A stretch of DNA of 64,000 bases from Phytophthora colocasiae (taxonomy: Eukaryota > Oomycota > Peronosporomycetes > Peronosporales > Peronosporaceae), in contig JAGKQI010000052.1 of NCBI GenBank assembly GCA_018806915.1, forward strand, positions 1,883,809 to 1,947,808, read 5' to 3'. Positions within the stretch are counted from its first letter, which is position 1. Each line of letters opens with the position of its first letter. The position numbers and the translations under genes are program-made. The notes under the pieces are model-generated. The model was given only the letters and a program-made list of their open reading frames with translations, was not told the origin of the DNA and ran no database searches. Positions 49,129 through 61,856 of the stretch are shown piece after piece.

Positions 49129-50509
49129 GGATCTGCCAAAATCTCGTTGAGGCAGGTCTCGATCACCACTTGCGCCCAGACACCGACTAACGGAGGGGGT
49201 CCCCCGATGATCCGTGATCTAGCTGTGTGTAGTTTCGCCTTGTGTACCCGTCGGTAGGCGGGTTACGCTCTTCCAGGTGACTTCTGAAGGTGTCTTGTAG
49301 GTCGGAAGAAAGTCTTGCGTGACGCAGGGGTTTGAGGTAGCGTGGAGTTCTTCACTCCACCTCTGAGTACGTGATCCCGGTCGTAGGCGAGTTCTCGAGC
49401 CTTGATCCGGGTGCCTGGTCCTTGATCCAGGTCTTCCAATGGTCCGATGTTCGGGATTCAGTCCCTTCCTTTCCGTTGTTTTCCGCTTCCGATAGCGGGG
49501 GTCTTGAGAGGGCGAGATTCGACGGGATCCTTAGGCTAAACAACCAAGTCCTTCCGATCCGATGTATGCACTTAAAGGATAGTTCACTAGATAGGCAAAG
49601 CTGACCAATATATTATCCAGACTTAACCGCTATACTAGGTCACGTATCCTTACCTTCCTGACGCTTGTAGGGCCAATGTAGTTCCCGGTTCCAGGGTAGC
49701 GAAGACACTTGAGTGGTTCAGGGCAAATTCGATTCTGTTTATGGTTATTCCTATGCCTACTAATCCCATCCTGATTTACTATCCTACGACCACATGACAC
49801 TGGCTACAGAGCTGATCCCTAGCTTGGTTCCCCTAACCTGATCTTGAGCCGATTCCGTACTTAACCGAAGCTTGATCTCGCACTTAACCGAAGCTTGATC
49901 TCGCACTTAACCGAAGCTTGATCTCGCACTTAATCGGGGCTTGATCTCGCACTTAACCGAAGCTTGATCTCGCACTTAATCGGGGCTTGATCGCTGCCTG
50001 ATCCCGCTTGGTAATCCTTCAAAGAATCCGGATCAGGCCACCAGAAGAGTCTGCGTCGCGCCTGGGGCTGACCTTGATCCGGAGCTGATCTCGTACTTAT
50101 ACGGGAGAGGATCATTGCGTGATCCTGCGTGATCCCGCTTCGTCGCCGCCCGGGGAAGTTGGATCGTGCTGTTAGAGGCTTCGGGGCGCCAGGGTAAGCC
50201 GATCGTGCTCGCTTGGGACCCCGTCATCGTTGATCGCGCGAGAACATCCTTGATTTCCCCATTCTTCCTCCGGCAGGATTCGGATCACCCACGAACACCG
50301 CGGCAGGATTCGGATCACCCACGAACACCGCTCCACTTGCTCCCCCGCCGGTGTCTCCGTTGCCTGTTCCCCGGCGGGACCCATCGTACCTTCATCTGAT
50401 TCGACCCAGATCTGGGGATCACAGGTCCCCCCTGTCGCTCGTTCCGACTCTATTCGGGTTCGTGGCTGATATCGCCTCTCCGGGAAAAATTCTCGTCCGC
50501 TTCACCACA
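49129..50509 (-). repeat. B3 3' LTR, main part
   Basis: Continues the 16 bp at 41308-41323. It aligns in reverse complement with the B1 LTR and contains the 23-bp array (about 49855-49990). The end CTTCACCACA and the inverse of the polypurine tract follow. Confidence 0.9.
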
Positions 50510-50612
50510 TCCGCCCCCAGCACGTAAGTTGAGCTGCCGCAGCTCACTTCGGGTTTATTTCCACATTCACCACCTGAAACACAAGTCGTTCAAGTGCCAC
50601 CACTCCCTCACG

Positions 50613-53467
50613 ATGTCCGATCCGCCTCCCTCGCCCCTTTGACGCCGAGAACGCCCTCGAGCGAGCACTCGCTCCGATCCGCCCGATCCACGGCCTCCCG
50701 CTTCTCAACCCCCGGGGTAAACCCTGAGCTGGTCACCTTGCAAGCGAGGCTGGCCCATAGCCAACGGATGCGCGAGACCTTGAGCCGCGATCGGGACCAC
50801 CTGGACGACACCGTTCGCCGGTTGCGATCCGACATGGAGGATATGGAGCGCTTCCGGGACGACCAAGCGGAGGAGATTTTGCGGCTGAACGCCGAAATCG
50901 CTCATCTGCGATCGGGAACCGGAGATGCTATCGGTGGGGACGCGATCGCCGCCTTGCAGGATCAGCGGGCCCAGCACGACGCCGAACGACGGGAGTCTGA
51001 GCAGCGACTGGCCCGGATCCAGGCGCGGCTAGACTCTGCGCTCGAGGATCTCGACTTCCGGCTGGCCGAACTTCGCATAGCCGGGGAGACGGAGATTGAA
51101 CTCCGGGATGAGCTTCAGGATCGCGAACGGGAGCTCGCCGCCGTGCGTCATGACCTGACCTCACTCAGCGTAGCCTTGATCGCTGGCAGAGGAACGATTC
51201 CTCCCAAGGTCCACAAGCGGCCATGGCCATGCCCGCTGATCAGACTCGCCCTACGGCAGAGGAGGCTCGGTTGAGGTTGGAGTTGACGCGGGCCCAAGCG
51301 GAATTGCTCGCCGCTCGAGCCGACGTCGCGTACCTGGAACGCGAGGCAGAGGATCACCAGGCTGAACTGGCTCGGGCACACCTCGCCTTGGAGGACGTAT
51401 CCGCCCCGGATTCTCGCGCCCCGCCTTTGGATGCAACCGCCAATGCCGCCGCCGTATCCAGCCTGGAGCAAGATCTGGCAGACGCCTTGGGAAATCTGGA
51501 AATAATCCAGCACGACCGGGATCAGCTCTCCGTCCAGCATCGTGCCGCAATTGCCGAGCGGGATCAGGCCGTCGCGGACCTGGGTCAGGCCCGCCTCGAC
51601 CGGGATCAGGCGATGCAAGATCTCAATCGAGTCACGGTAGATCGTGATCGAATCCAGGTCGACCTGGACGATGCCACCCAAGATCGTTTATCGGTCCTCG
51701 CAGACCTTGACGTGGCCCGTTCCGCCCGGGATGCGGCGACACAGGAACTCGACCAACTCCAGCGACAGAACGCGTCGGCCCTCTCTGACCTCGACCAACT
51801 CCAGCGACAGAACGCGGAGCTTCGACAGGCTCATCAAGAGCTGGACGCTGATTATGCCGAAGCCGAACAACAGCTGCATCACGCCAAGGATTCCTCTGCT
51901 CGGTTGTCCTCGTGGATCGCGGATCGACGGGCGGCTCGTGCCACCAAAAGATCTCGCAGCGCCTCCGCTTCCCCGGCCGTTCCTCCTTCCTCACGCAAGC
52001 GTCCAGCTCGGAGCTCCTCAGCTCCCCGTGATCTAAAAACTGCAGCTACCGATGCTCCCGGATCAACCCAGCCTGTCACACCAACGGTGGTTCCGACCCC
52101 GGCAGGATCAACGGCGAGTCCGCTGGATCTGTTGGCGGACCAAGCTTCTGGGCAAGCCGGAGGGGAGGAAACCGACACTCCAGCCCCTGATCCGACCCCA
52201 GCACCGACGGATCAGTCCGGATCGCTCCCCGCCGAGGGTGATTCGCCGGATGAGGAAGAGGAAGACTCCGACTACGATCCCCAGCACCCATTCTCATCGC
52301 CGTCCGAAGAGGACGAGAGTCCAGAACCCAGCAATGGAACTAGTTCTGAGGCCGAATCGGAACGTTCCAACGAGGCGGGAGGACTCCGAGGAGGACGAGA
52401 TTCTACACATGGGCCGCCAACGGTCTATCTCGACGCACCGGCGCGAGTCCGGTCAGGTTCCGAGAGCCGGACCTTCCGGCACTCGTGGATCGGGGTCTCC
52501 GGACGGCTCAAGCCCATCTCCGGATGGATCAGGCCCGCCGTCTCCAGGATCACCTCCGGGTTCCCCGTCACCGCCGCCACCTCCTCCCGGCGGTTCCCCG
52601 CCCCTCGGGCTCCGACCACCCCTGTTCCTGGTCGCCTCTTTCATTCCAGGCTACGATCGGCAGCGTACCTTCGCGGCCGCTGACATCGTACCGTGGGATC
52701 CGCAGGTGATCGGGCAGTATTCGATCGTGGGTCTGATCGCCAGTTCTCTGGGAAAACGGTTGTTGATCCCTTCGGGTTGGCTGTTCCCTTCCCAGATACA
52801 GACCGGGCCTGCACCGACCCCCGGCACCGAATACCTCAACGAGTTGATCACGGGCGTGAACGTGCTTGATCTGCTGGCTCTGGAGCCGTGGAACGACTTC
52901 GCGAACCCGGGTCCCCTTACGTTCGACCTCGATTTGCACGAGAGGGAGGGAACACCCCTCGCGGCCGTGGCCGCCACCTATTGCGTCCTGGAGGAACGGC
53001 ACCGTCAAGCATTTTGGGAGGCTGCCCATAACTTCGAGATCACCTCTGCCATGCAAGATGCGGATCTCGAACTGCAGCGGTATTATGTTGCTCGCAAGGC
53101 CAGGCGGAGTCGGGCTGGGTCTGCTTGGCGCCAGTTCCTTGCCTCCTTCCCCGCCATAATGCGTGACCAGTGGTTCGATCTCGACATCCTGTTGGATCCG
53201 TTCTTCCTTCACCTCCCCATTCCGGGCGTGGATGTGGTTCGTTGGTATCCCGGAGTGGTCTCTCGGCGTGCCAACCGGGCGGATCCCAACGCGAACGTCC
53301 CAGAGCCGGCGAACCTGATCGAGGCTCTGGAGGAGTGTGACGAGGCGGATCCGTGGCGTAACCAGTATCGGCAAGACCCGGTCAACCATCCCGCTACCAG
53401 GATCCCCGCCTTATCGGCAAGTTCAATCCTCCTCCCGCTGGGGCCGCTTCTCCGTAAGTCGCGCTAA
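50613..53467 (+). pseudogene. B3 antisense accessory ORF (three or more frameshifts)
   Basis: Homolog of the intact 934-residue B1 protein. The ATG at 50613 is soon followed by a stop because one C is missing; the coiled coil then reads in the blocks 50640-51170, 51223-52360 and from 52380 to 53467, each in its own frame. A 45-bp tandem duplication encodes an extra ELDQLQRQN unit near 51747-51820. The C-terminal domain (FIPGYDRQRTFAAADIVPWD onward) is preserved. Confidence 0.8.
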
Positions 53468-53865
53468 CTTCGATCACCTGTAGCAAGGCTCGGGGCTTCT
53501 CCCCGAGTTCGGATTCGGAACCCCATCCAGGGCCGTTTTGCATTCTTCCATCTCCATTCGTAACTCTCATAATCTCCACTCGTGATTCTCGTAATCTCCA
53601 TTCCCACAGTCATTCCATCGTACTCGATCATTTTTGAGAATGTGATCCCCTTTCACCTCCATCTCGACATCCCGGATCACCATCTTCCAACGTCAAATTC
53701 CCTGCGCACATGCATATACACAAATATAAAATTCTCGCTCTGATCTGGATTCTCCTCCACATCAGCTTCCTCGATCACGGCGAGGGCAATCCTGTCACCT
53801 CGCCTGACTTCCTTTACACTTCTTCATGCGACTGCATCACGCCGAACCGGTTCCGATTAGCGTGG
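53468..53865. other. B3 spacer between antisense ORF and chromodomain
   Basis: The counterpart of the B1 spacer at 23704-24055, in inverse orientation. No gene. Confidence 0.6.
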
Positions 53866-54114
53866 TCACGTAGGAACGCGCCTCAATATGGCCCCACAGT
53901 TAAGATCAGCTTCGTCGACCCACGTTGGATCATCATAACCGACCCAGTGCACCAGGAATTCACGATAGATCCGGCCGTAGCGAGTTCGTTTCCCACTTCG
54001 CATATCCGAGATCCGTTCTACTTCGTACTCATCGGCATCCAGATCTGGGACCCAACTGTCCTCCGGAAGGAGGATCTCATCGAAATCGAGCCGATCTGCT
54101 TCATCTACCGTCAA
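53866..54114 (-). pseudogene. B3 chromodomain, out of frame with pol
   Basis: YEVERISDMRSGKRTRYGR then EFLVHWVGYDDPTWVDEADL. A frameshift at about 54105-54115 separates it from the integrase frame. Confidence 0.82.
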
Positions 54115-57100
54115 CTTCGATCCGCGGCCGATCCGGAAAATCCCGCACCGGCTTCAGCTTAGAAACATGGACCACCGGGAAGATATGGTAATCCGATCCC
54201 GCGATCTCCAGCTTGATCGTGAATTCATTGAGCTTCTCTGCAACACGGAACGGGCCGTGCCAAAGGTGAGCGAGTTTACGTGCATACCCTTCCTTCACAC
54301 GATCTAGGTATAGCCAAACTCGTGATCCCGCTTCGATCTGATGCGGATCGACATCCTCATTGTGCCGATCAGCTCGGTCTGCAATCGCCTCTTGCAGCTT
54401 AGCGTTGACCTGTTCTCTCGACTGCTGGTAGTATCTCTGAACGCGATATCTCCACCGTCTTGGATCGCGATCGTGGCGTCTGGTCGATCCGATCGGGATC
54501 GTTGCCTCCAACGTCGATCTCGGATCCCATCCATGTACCAGGTAGTGAGGGGTATCTCCCCGAACCCGATCGTGAGCCGTGTTAATGGCGAACGTCAGTC
54601 TCTCCGCGTATTCATCCCAGTCCTTCTGATCGAGATCTTGAACATACATCTTGATCGCCCTAGTCGCCGTTTGCACCATCCGTTCCGCAGTCCCGTTGGC
54701 TTGTGGCCGGTAGGCCATCGTCGCCCGTTGTCGCTGCCCCAGGATCTTATTGAATGATCTGAAGAAGTCGGACATGAAACCCGGTTCTCGATCGTGCCTG
54801 ATCATCTCGCTAGCACCAAATCTGCGGAACACGCATTCTTCATAGGATTCTGCGACGGTCTGGGCTGATCGGGAGGAACTGGCCTTCGCGATCACATATC
54901 CCGTGAACAGATCGACCCAGATCAGTAGTTCGGTGTTGCCTTTGTTAGATCTGGGCAGGGAGGGTATGTGATCCATCGCTATGATCTGGAACGGGTATGT
55001 TGCTTGCAGATTCCCCGGCGACTCGCCCCGGATCGTGGGCCTCCCCTTTCCAGTCTCACAGTCTACACACTCGCCTACGTATCGCTGCACGCTCCGATAT
55101 AATCCCCTCCAGTGGAAATGATCTCGGATCCGCTGATAAGTGCGTCCGATCCCTTGATGTCCCCCTTCCAGAGTCGTATGGTAGTGGTGGAGGACATCCT
55201 GCTGTAGCGTTTCTGGGACCACTAGTCTCATCAAGCGATCGCGATCACCACTTGATCTCGGCCCTGGTGGGCAGTAAAATAGCAGATCTTGTTCGTCTAC
55301 CTCGTACTCGGAGGCGATCTTGGCGTAAGATCCAGATTCGGCTCGAGTAAGATCCGCGATCTGCCCAGCCAGGTACTTCTTTAGTCCTGCGATCCAGACC
55401 TCCTCGTCCTGAGCTCGCTTGATCCGATCAACCCGCATCTCCCGGATCAGTTCCTCTCGCAGGACAGCGGCACCAGGTCGTGCTCGGGCTGCACGCGTGG
55501 CTACTGCCGACACTTGTGCAGTTCGGTCTTCAACTCGAGGGATCAACACCTCATCAAGTCGATTCAGGGTGACCAGATCGCACCGATCTGCTTCATCGTG
55601 GACCGCGATCCCGCTTCCTCGTTGCAGCGCGGCACTCGCCAAGCTATCTGCACTCCCATTCCAGTCTCTCTTCACATGGACCAGCTCGTGATCTCCCCAA
55701 TTCCGCAAGTGATCTAGCACCTTCTGTTTCAGTAACGTCAATCCTGGCGCCTTACAGTCGATATCGCCCCGGACTTGTCGGATCACCAGGTTCGAATCGC
55801 TACAAACGACCAAACGGCGGCGCTCTAACTGTGCGATCATGCCAAGACCTAGCAAGAGTCCACGGTATTCCGCTTCATTGACAGTAAGACTCTCCGCATA
55901 GTCTGATCTAGCCTTGATCACTTTCCACTCCGGAAAACTCCACACGATCGCGCTGAAAGCGCCTCCTCCTCGTTTCACGCGTGCCGAACCGTCGAAACTT
56001 ACTACCCATAGCTCCTCACCTAGATCTACGGTGGGAATCGGCATCTGGATCTTACGTCTTGGTTCCTTCCGTGGCGCGATCGCAATCAGGGCTTCGTCGA
56101 TCTCCGATCTAGGCGTTATATTAGCTGCGATCGCCCCCAGTATCTCATCCTCTCCCTTCGTACACTTCGTGATCTCGAGTGTCCATGGGGACAGGAGAGC
56201 AGACCATTGTCCCAGACGCCCTTGGAGGCCGGCAGACTTGAACAGCCAGGCAAGCGTGGGGTGTCTGGTTAGGACCTTGATCCGACGTCCCACCAACAGG
56301 GTGTAGTGTAGATCCAGGATCCGAAGTAGAGCCAACACCTCCTTTTCGGCAACATTATAGTTTAGCTCGTTCGTCTTCAAGGTTCGGCTGGCAAACGCGA
56401 CCGGGTGGTAGATCTGGTCGTGTTCCTGCATTAGTGCGGCGGAAATCGCCCAGTCACTGGCATACACGATCACCACGGGTAACTTCGTCATGTCGAAGTG
56501 ACGAAGGATCGGGGTCGACGCGATCTTGGTTTTCAGGGCTGTAAACGCCCTGTGTGCCCTACCCCACCTTTCGTCGCCAGCTCTTTGGGCCAGATTGGCT
56601 TCGACCTTGCTTGAACAGGGGGGAGGCGTCGCCCCCAAGTCAGGATCCGGTGTACTATTCCCCTTTTGAGTCAAGGTGTCGGGTGATCCATCCTGATTCG
56701 ACTTAAGCGCAACGGGATCTCGATTGATCGGGTCCGTACCATCCATGATCTTTCGAAGATCTGGTCGCTTCTTCAGTTCTGCGAACTCCACTTCACGTAG
56801 TTCATATAGGACCGATGCATAGATCGCATAATCCTCGATGAACCGACTATAGTAATTCAAACTTCCCAGGAACGATTGCATGGATCGGAGTGACCCAGGG
56901 AATGGTAGATCTGTCAGAGACCTCAGGTCCTTCGGGTTTGCCTCCAATCCATCGATCGACACTTTGTGTCCGAGATATTCCACTTTATCCATGCCCCAGA
57001 AGCTCTTTGCCACACTGATCGAGAGATTCCACTTATCACAGGCCTCCAATAGGTCTTCCACCCGATCGCACATTTGATCCCATGTTCCAGCCGTGATCAA

Positions 57101-57590
57101 GATATCGTCGATGTAAGATCTCCGTCCTAGAACCGACGGGCGACCAGGATCTTCCGGGACCCCTGATTCAAACACATCTGTAGAGTCTTTCGTATTCCCT
57201 GACTGGGAGATCTTCAAAAATCCATATAGGGCGTTGTCCACAAGACGTTGATAGATTTGAGGGGCGTTCTTCAGCCCGAACGGCATGCGATTCCACTCGA
57301 AGAGGCCGAACGGGGTGATGAAAGCTGAGATCGCGCGAGCTCGATCGGTCATTGATACGACCCAGAATCTACTCGCCATGTCTAATGAACAGTACCACAG
57401 AACCTTGTCAAGATCTTCTAACAGATCATTGATCAGAGGCATTGGGTAGATCATCAGCCTCGTGAGACCGTTCACCAGCCGATAATCGATACATAGTCGG
57501 ATATCTACGCCGTTCTTCTTGATGATCACCACGATCGGAGACGCCCATGGCGATGTCGATGGCCGAATGATCTTGGCAGCTAGGGAGTCC
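54101..57590 (-). CDS. B3 pol: RT, RNase H, second RNase H, integrase (open)
   Basis: About 1160 codons without interruption. RT: LCIDYRLVNGLT, MPFGLKNAPQIYQRL, catalytic SYIDDILITAG. Ty3-type RNase H: VYASDWAISAALMQEHD. Archaeal/plant-type RNase H: FDGSARVKRGGGAFSAIVW, NEAEYRGLLLGLG, SDSNLVIRQVRGDIDC, HVKRDWNGSADSLASAAL. Integrase: HHYHTTLEGGHQGIGRTYQ, CVDCETGKG, and acids in AMDHIPSLP, RHDREPGFM, GTAERMVQ, then WHGPFRVAEKLNEF. All catalytic residues expected are present, making this the best-preserved B-family pol in the window. The N-terminal end loses frame near 57590. Confidence 0.92.
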
Positions 57591-60500
57591 TTTGATAAGG
57601 TCCGATACTTTCTCGCGGAACTGTGGCGCCACCTTTCGGACTCGTTGTGCAATCGGCTTTGCATCACCTACGTCGATATCGCATGTAACACCCTTGGCCG
57701 CTGGAGGAAGTGCGTTTCCCTTTCCGATCAGGAGATGTCGCTTCTTCCAAATAATCCGTCGAAGTTTCTCGATCTCTTCCGGGGTAGTCGATCCCGGATT
57801 TCCTACTTGCAGATCTTCGATCCTGACTTCTTCAGTGGTGGAGATCTGGATCTCTGGTACTACTGCGAGATTATCGGCTAGATCTTCGGCCGAAAAATCG
57901 CCGCTTTCGTGTACGTGGGTCTGATCGGCATTCTCAATTCCATCAGGAGATGTCGAATCGGGTTCATTCGTTGATGGATCCTGAAGTTTGTCGTCCCGGC
58001 CGTCAGAATCGGGGCATCTTCGATCGTGGAGATGGCATCCGCGTCGGACATCGGTTTGATCTCGATTTTGAAATCCGGATTTTCTGTTTTTACCTCGATC
58101 TCTTCTTCGCATGTCCGATCTGTCCGATCTGGGGCCTGATCTGGCCAGCTCTCATTCGTCTCAGTCTCACCGCCCCCAGCTTCGCCACTCGGGGTCTTGT
58201 CGGAACTGATCGTACTCGATGGGGTATCCATGGGATCCGGTTGGGGATCGAGGAATGCGACCTTGACTTCGGCCGCATCGGTTGGTGATCGAGGTTCCAA
58301 TGTCGATATTGGCGCAGGATCAGGATCGGTCTTGGTCGTCCCACCTCGGCGGAGTATGGATCGCGGCGTAACATAGGCCGGCCGTTCGACCGACGGTAAG
58401 GGGATCTCTACGGATTCCTGAGGTTCTGGTCTTGCGTCCACAGTCGCTTCTAGAGCTAGGTTCTGCCACTCCATGTGTAGCGCCGGGACCCAACCGACAC
58501 AAACCCGGGGAATCGGAGGCACTTTTTCCTGATCAAGTATCATTCCAACATGTAATCGGTGATCCAATCGTAAAATTTTCTCGCTCAAATTCGTGATCAC
58601 TAAATACCGAGTTCGGCCGGGTCCATTTACCACGGTAGGTACCCATCGGTCGCCTCTAGTCACCACACAATTTCTCCGTCGCCGATAATTTCACTCTCGA
58701 TGCGGTCTCTTCAGATCCCCCACTGGGATGTGTAGATCTTCCTCCAATGTTACCGATCTTACTTTCTCTCCCGTATAATCTCTTGCGACCACTAAGTGGG
58801 ATCCCCACTTCATTAGGTAAGCACATCGACCCCTTCGCAAGATCCATCCGGACTCCAGCCGGGATCCATGAAATCCATACTCTAAGATGGCGTCTTGTCC
58901 GGACAGGTTCCCGATCCAAATATCGAAAAGTATACCAAGTATCCCGCAAGCGTGATCACCTTGATCCACTCGTTCTTCCCTCGGTGGTGTACACATTATC
59001 GCCGATCCCGACACATTTCCTAAGTCTCTGACTAGTGTCAAAGTGGCACCCAACCTTACGAGCAAAGGCGGGTATCCAAGATGGATAACCTCGGCGCCAG
59101 TAAGTCCAGGAGCAAGAGATCGCTCTTTCATGATTGATCTTGCCTGAGATCTTGGCTTGGCGGAACCATTTTTCCTGGTGCGTGGTATTTCCAGTACCCT
59201 AGACTCTCCTCTTCCTTGAAGATCCAAGGCCACTTCTGCACGCAGATCGCGGGAGAACTCATCGATCCGGGGAAGACTCGCGATCTTAGCAGCATACGGA
59301 ATGCAACTTACATGTATGGCTACCGCGCAGATCCGAAATTCCTCCCTATCTTGGATCTCTCGATTTCCCTGTTCACATATGCATAGATGCAGTACTCAGA
59401 ACGCTCGGCTCGTACCGGTTTCCAAACCGGCGAAGGCGTCCTAGTTTTCAACATCTTCTCCACCTACTCGGGGAACAACCCAGCGTGTCGAGTCGGATCG
59501 TACCACTTGCGGATCTGGTTGTAAAATTCCTTCCATGGGGCATTCCTCAGCAGCTTCGCATGGATCTTCCCACAACCACGGCAGGTATACAGACAGCGAT
59601 CCGTTGGGTGACCCTCTTCCGCACTTATTACCAGGTTAGACGTCTCCAGCAGTTCTAGATCCGTATGCTTCCGCGATCCAGCAGTGTGAACAGCGACCTC
59701 GACTCAGCATCCTGAAGTACCCCTGCGATCCGTGATCCGGCCTCGATCTTGCGCGTTCGCCTGCGATCGCGACTGATCCGGGTTGGTGGGGAACGCCCCC
59801 AGTACCGATCTGCTTGTCTTCCGACGCAGCAAGCATATATTCTCCGGAGATCGCCTTCCAGAATCGGACCCGTCCGATCCGGATATTTCCTCCGATTCCG
59901 AAGCTCGGATCCTGAGTTTAGATCGCCCGTACCACCGCCCGGGTGGGTGCCGCCGGGCACTGGCCGGTGCCTTTTGTCTGTACTTCGATCCGAACGCAGA
60001 TTTACGCCTGTCTGCTTTTCGCCCGTTCCCGGGCACGAAGTACTTCCTCAAGTTCATCGACGTCATTCAGCCGGAGTAGGGTCAGCCGATCAGCTAACTC
60101 CGGATCTCCCAATGTCTCGATATAGTGATCTACATGTTCCCGGCGGGCCTTAGGGCTCCCATCCTTGATCTTCAGTCTAGCACTGTAAAGCCGCCACGTT
60201 GAGCCGGTAGAGATAGTCAAGGGGAGTCTCCTCCGATCGTTTGCGAGCGTGATAGTATTGCCACGCGACTGGACATACCCAACTCCACAATACTGGGTCT
60301 GGAAACTGTCCAACAGATCTGCCCACTTGGTTTTCGTCGTTCGACTGAGCTGCCTGTACCAGTTCTTTGCCGGTCCCACCATCAGATCTGGTGCAAATGC
60401 GGAGTGGCATTTCTCTTCTTCCGTAGCCTGATCGCGCTGAAATGCTGACTTGACTTTACTGATCCAGGCCCGAGCGCGATCTTCGGGTCCAGATCTTTAC

Positions 60501-61856
60501 CCGCAAAAATCTTTCCAGATCCGAGATCGCTGAGATCCGGACCCGCTGGATCATCGACGATCACTCCTTGACCGATTGCCGCGGATGCGATCCACTGCTC
60601 GGCTCGACATCTGTCCACCAGAACTTCTGGTATGCCCATATCGTCCGGATCGTATTCCCATGGGCGCATCCGGATCCGGAGGCCGTGACGGACTCCATTT
60701 CAACATCCAACTCCCCTTTGATCGGCGGATCGGGGTGTCGCGAGATTCCGTTCTTCTCAAGAAACGATCCATCGCCATTTGAAAGTAATCGTCCAACTGG
60801 TTGCTCGATCCAGTGGAATTAGTCGTCGGCGCGGTCTGGTCCGTCCGGATCCGGCGATTTTCTTGGCTGATCGGGCATCTTGACCTCCAGCTTTGCGGCC
60901 ACCGATCGCGTATCCTGTTTTCTTCATACGCGATTTCAGGAACTTGGCGCCGGAGGGCTCCGCTAGCGACATGCGTTGCAGCCTTCTCGGGCTATCTGGA
61001 GTCTGGTTCCGGGAGGTCGCTGACGCGGTGTAGCACTGACGCACCCAGTCTGATAGCCTGGGTCGGGCGTTGCAGTGGGCGCTCGCCGACCAAGATCTTG
61101 AGGAATTCGAATAGATCATGGGTCGCAGATTGAATTCAAGCTTCCAGTTCCAGATCAAATAGAGAGTTTGGGTCGAATTCTCAGCCACTAAACCAGCCTC
61201 TTGCAGCAGATCAAGTAGGATCTTCACCGCGTTCAGGCGGTCCGGAGCTAGTCCGGGGTTTCGACACTGCGCCGGTGGGAGGTTATCGATCTGGCGGACT
61301 CGTATGATCCGTAAGTGACAGGATCGTTAAGCAAGGTCTCTCGCTTAGTCTCTTCCTGTAGTAGGCCTCGCTCGATCGCGTCCTTGGTGATCGTTGATCC
61401 TGGGTTGATCACATCTTCTGGCTCTGAGTCTGGGGCCTTCAATTCTCAGTCCGGGTGCTCTTGATCTTCTTTTTTCTTGGTCGATCTTGAGGCAACAGTG
61501 GACTTAGTGAGCAGATTAGGTTTCAGCTTTGCTGACTTCCTTATCGCTTGATGTGCGGATCTCGATTCTCATCGAGATCCGCAATGGCTCCCCTCGACCG
61601 GGGCCTGGGGAGGAATTCTGAGGTTTTCTTCGAGATCTGGATTGCGATCCAGGGTCTGCCTTCGGTGCCTGGCTGGGCAGAGAATCCTCCCCTGGAACTA
61701 CTGCTGATCTGTGGATCTTTCTGTTTTAAGCAATGCTTCCGTCGATCCAACCTTTCGTAGGCACTTCTTCCCCTTGTTCTTCTTTAATTTTGACATCTTC
61801 TTGGGACTCACGGTGATATCCGAAGTCACCAGAAGATCCGGGCACGCTTGCACCAT
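57591..61856 (-). pseudogene. B3 gag, protease and linker, heavily frameshifted
   Basis: Homologous to B1 15771-19900 in reverse orientation. Recognisable are the linker (DKTPSGEAGGGETETNESWP, in one frame with pol), protease-flanking sequence, the gag end (the frameshift heptamer is altered to a longer A run), zinc knuckles and capsid pieces (LMVGPAKNWYRQLSRTTKTK). Each is split by many one- to three-base indels. A start codon at the LTR/primer-site junction (61853-61856) is followed by two extra bases, breaking it. Confidence 0.85.
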
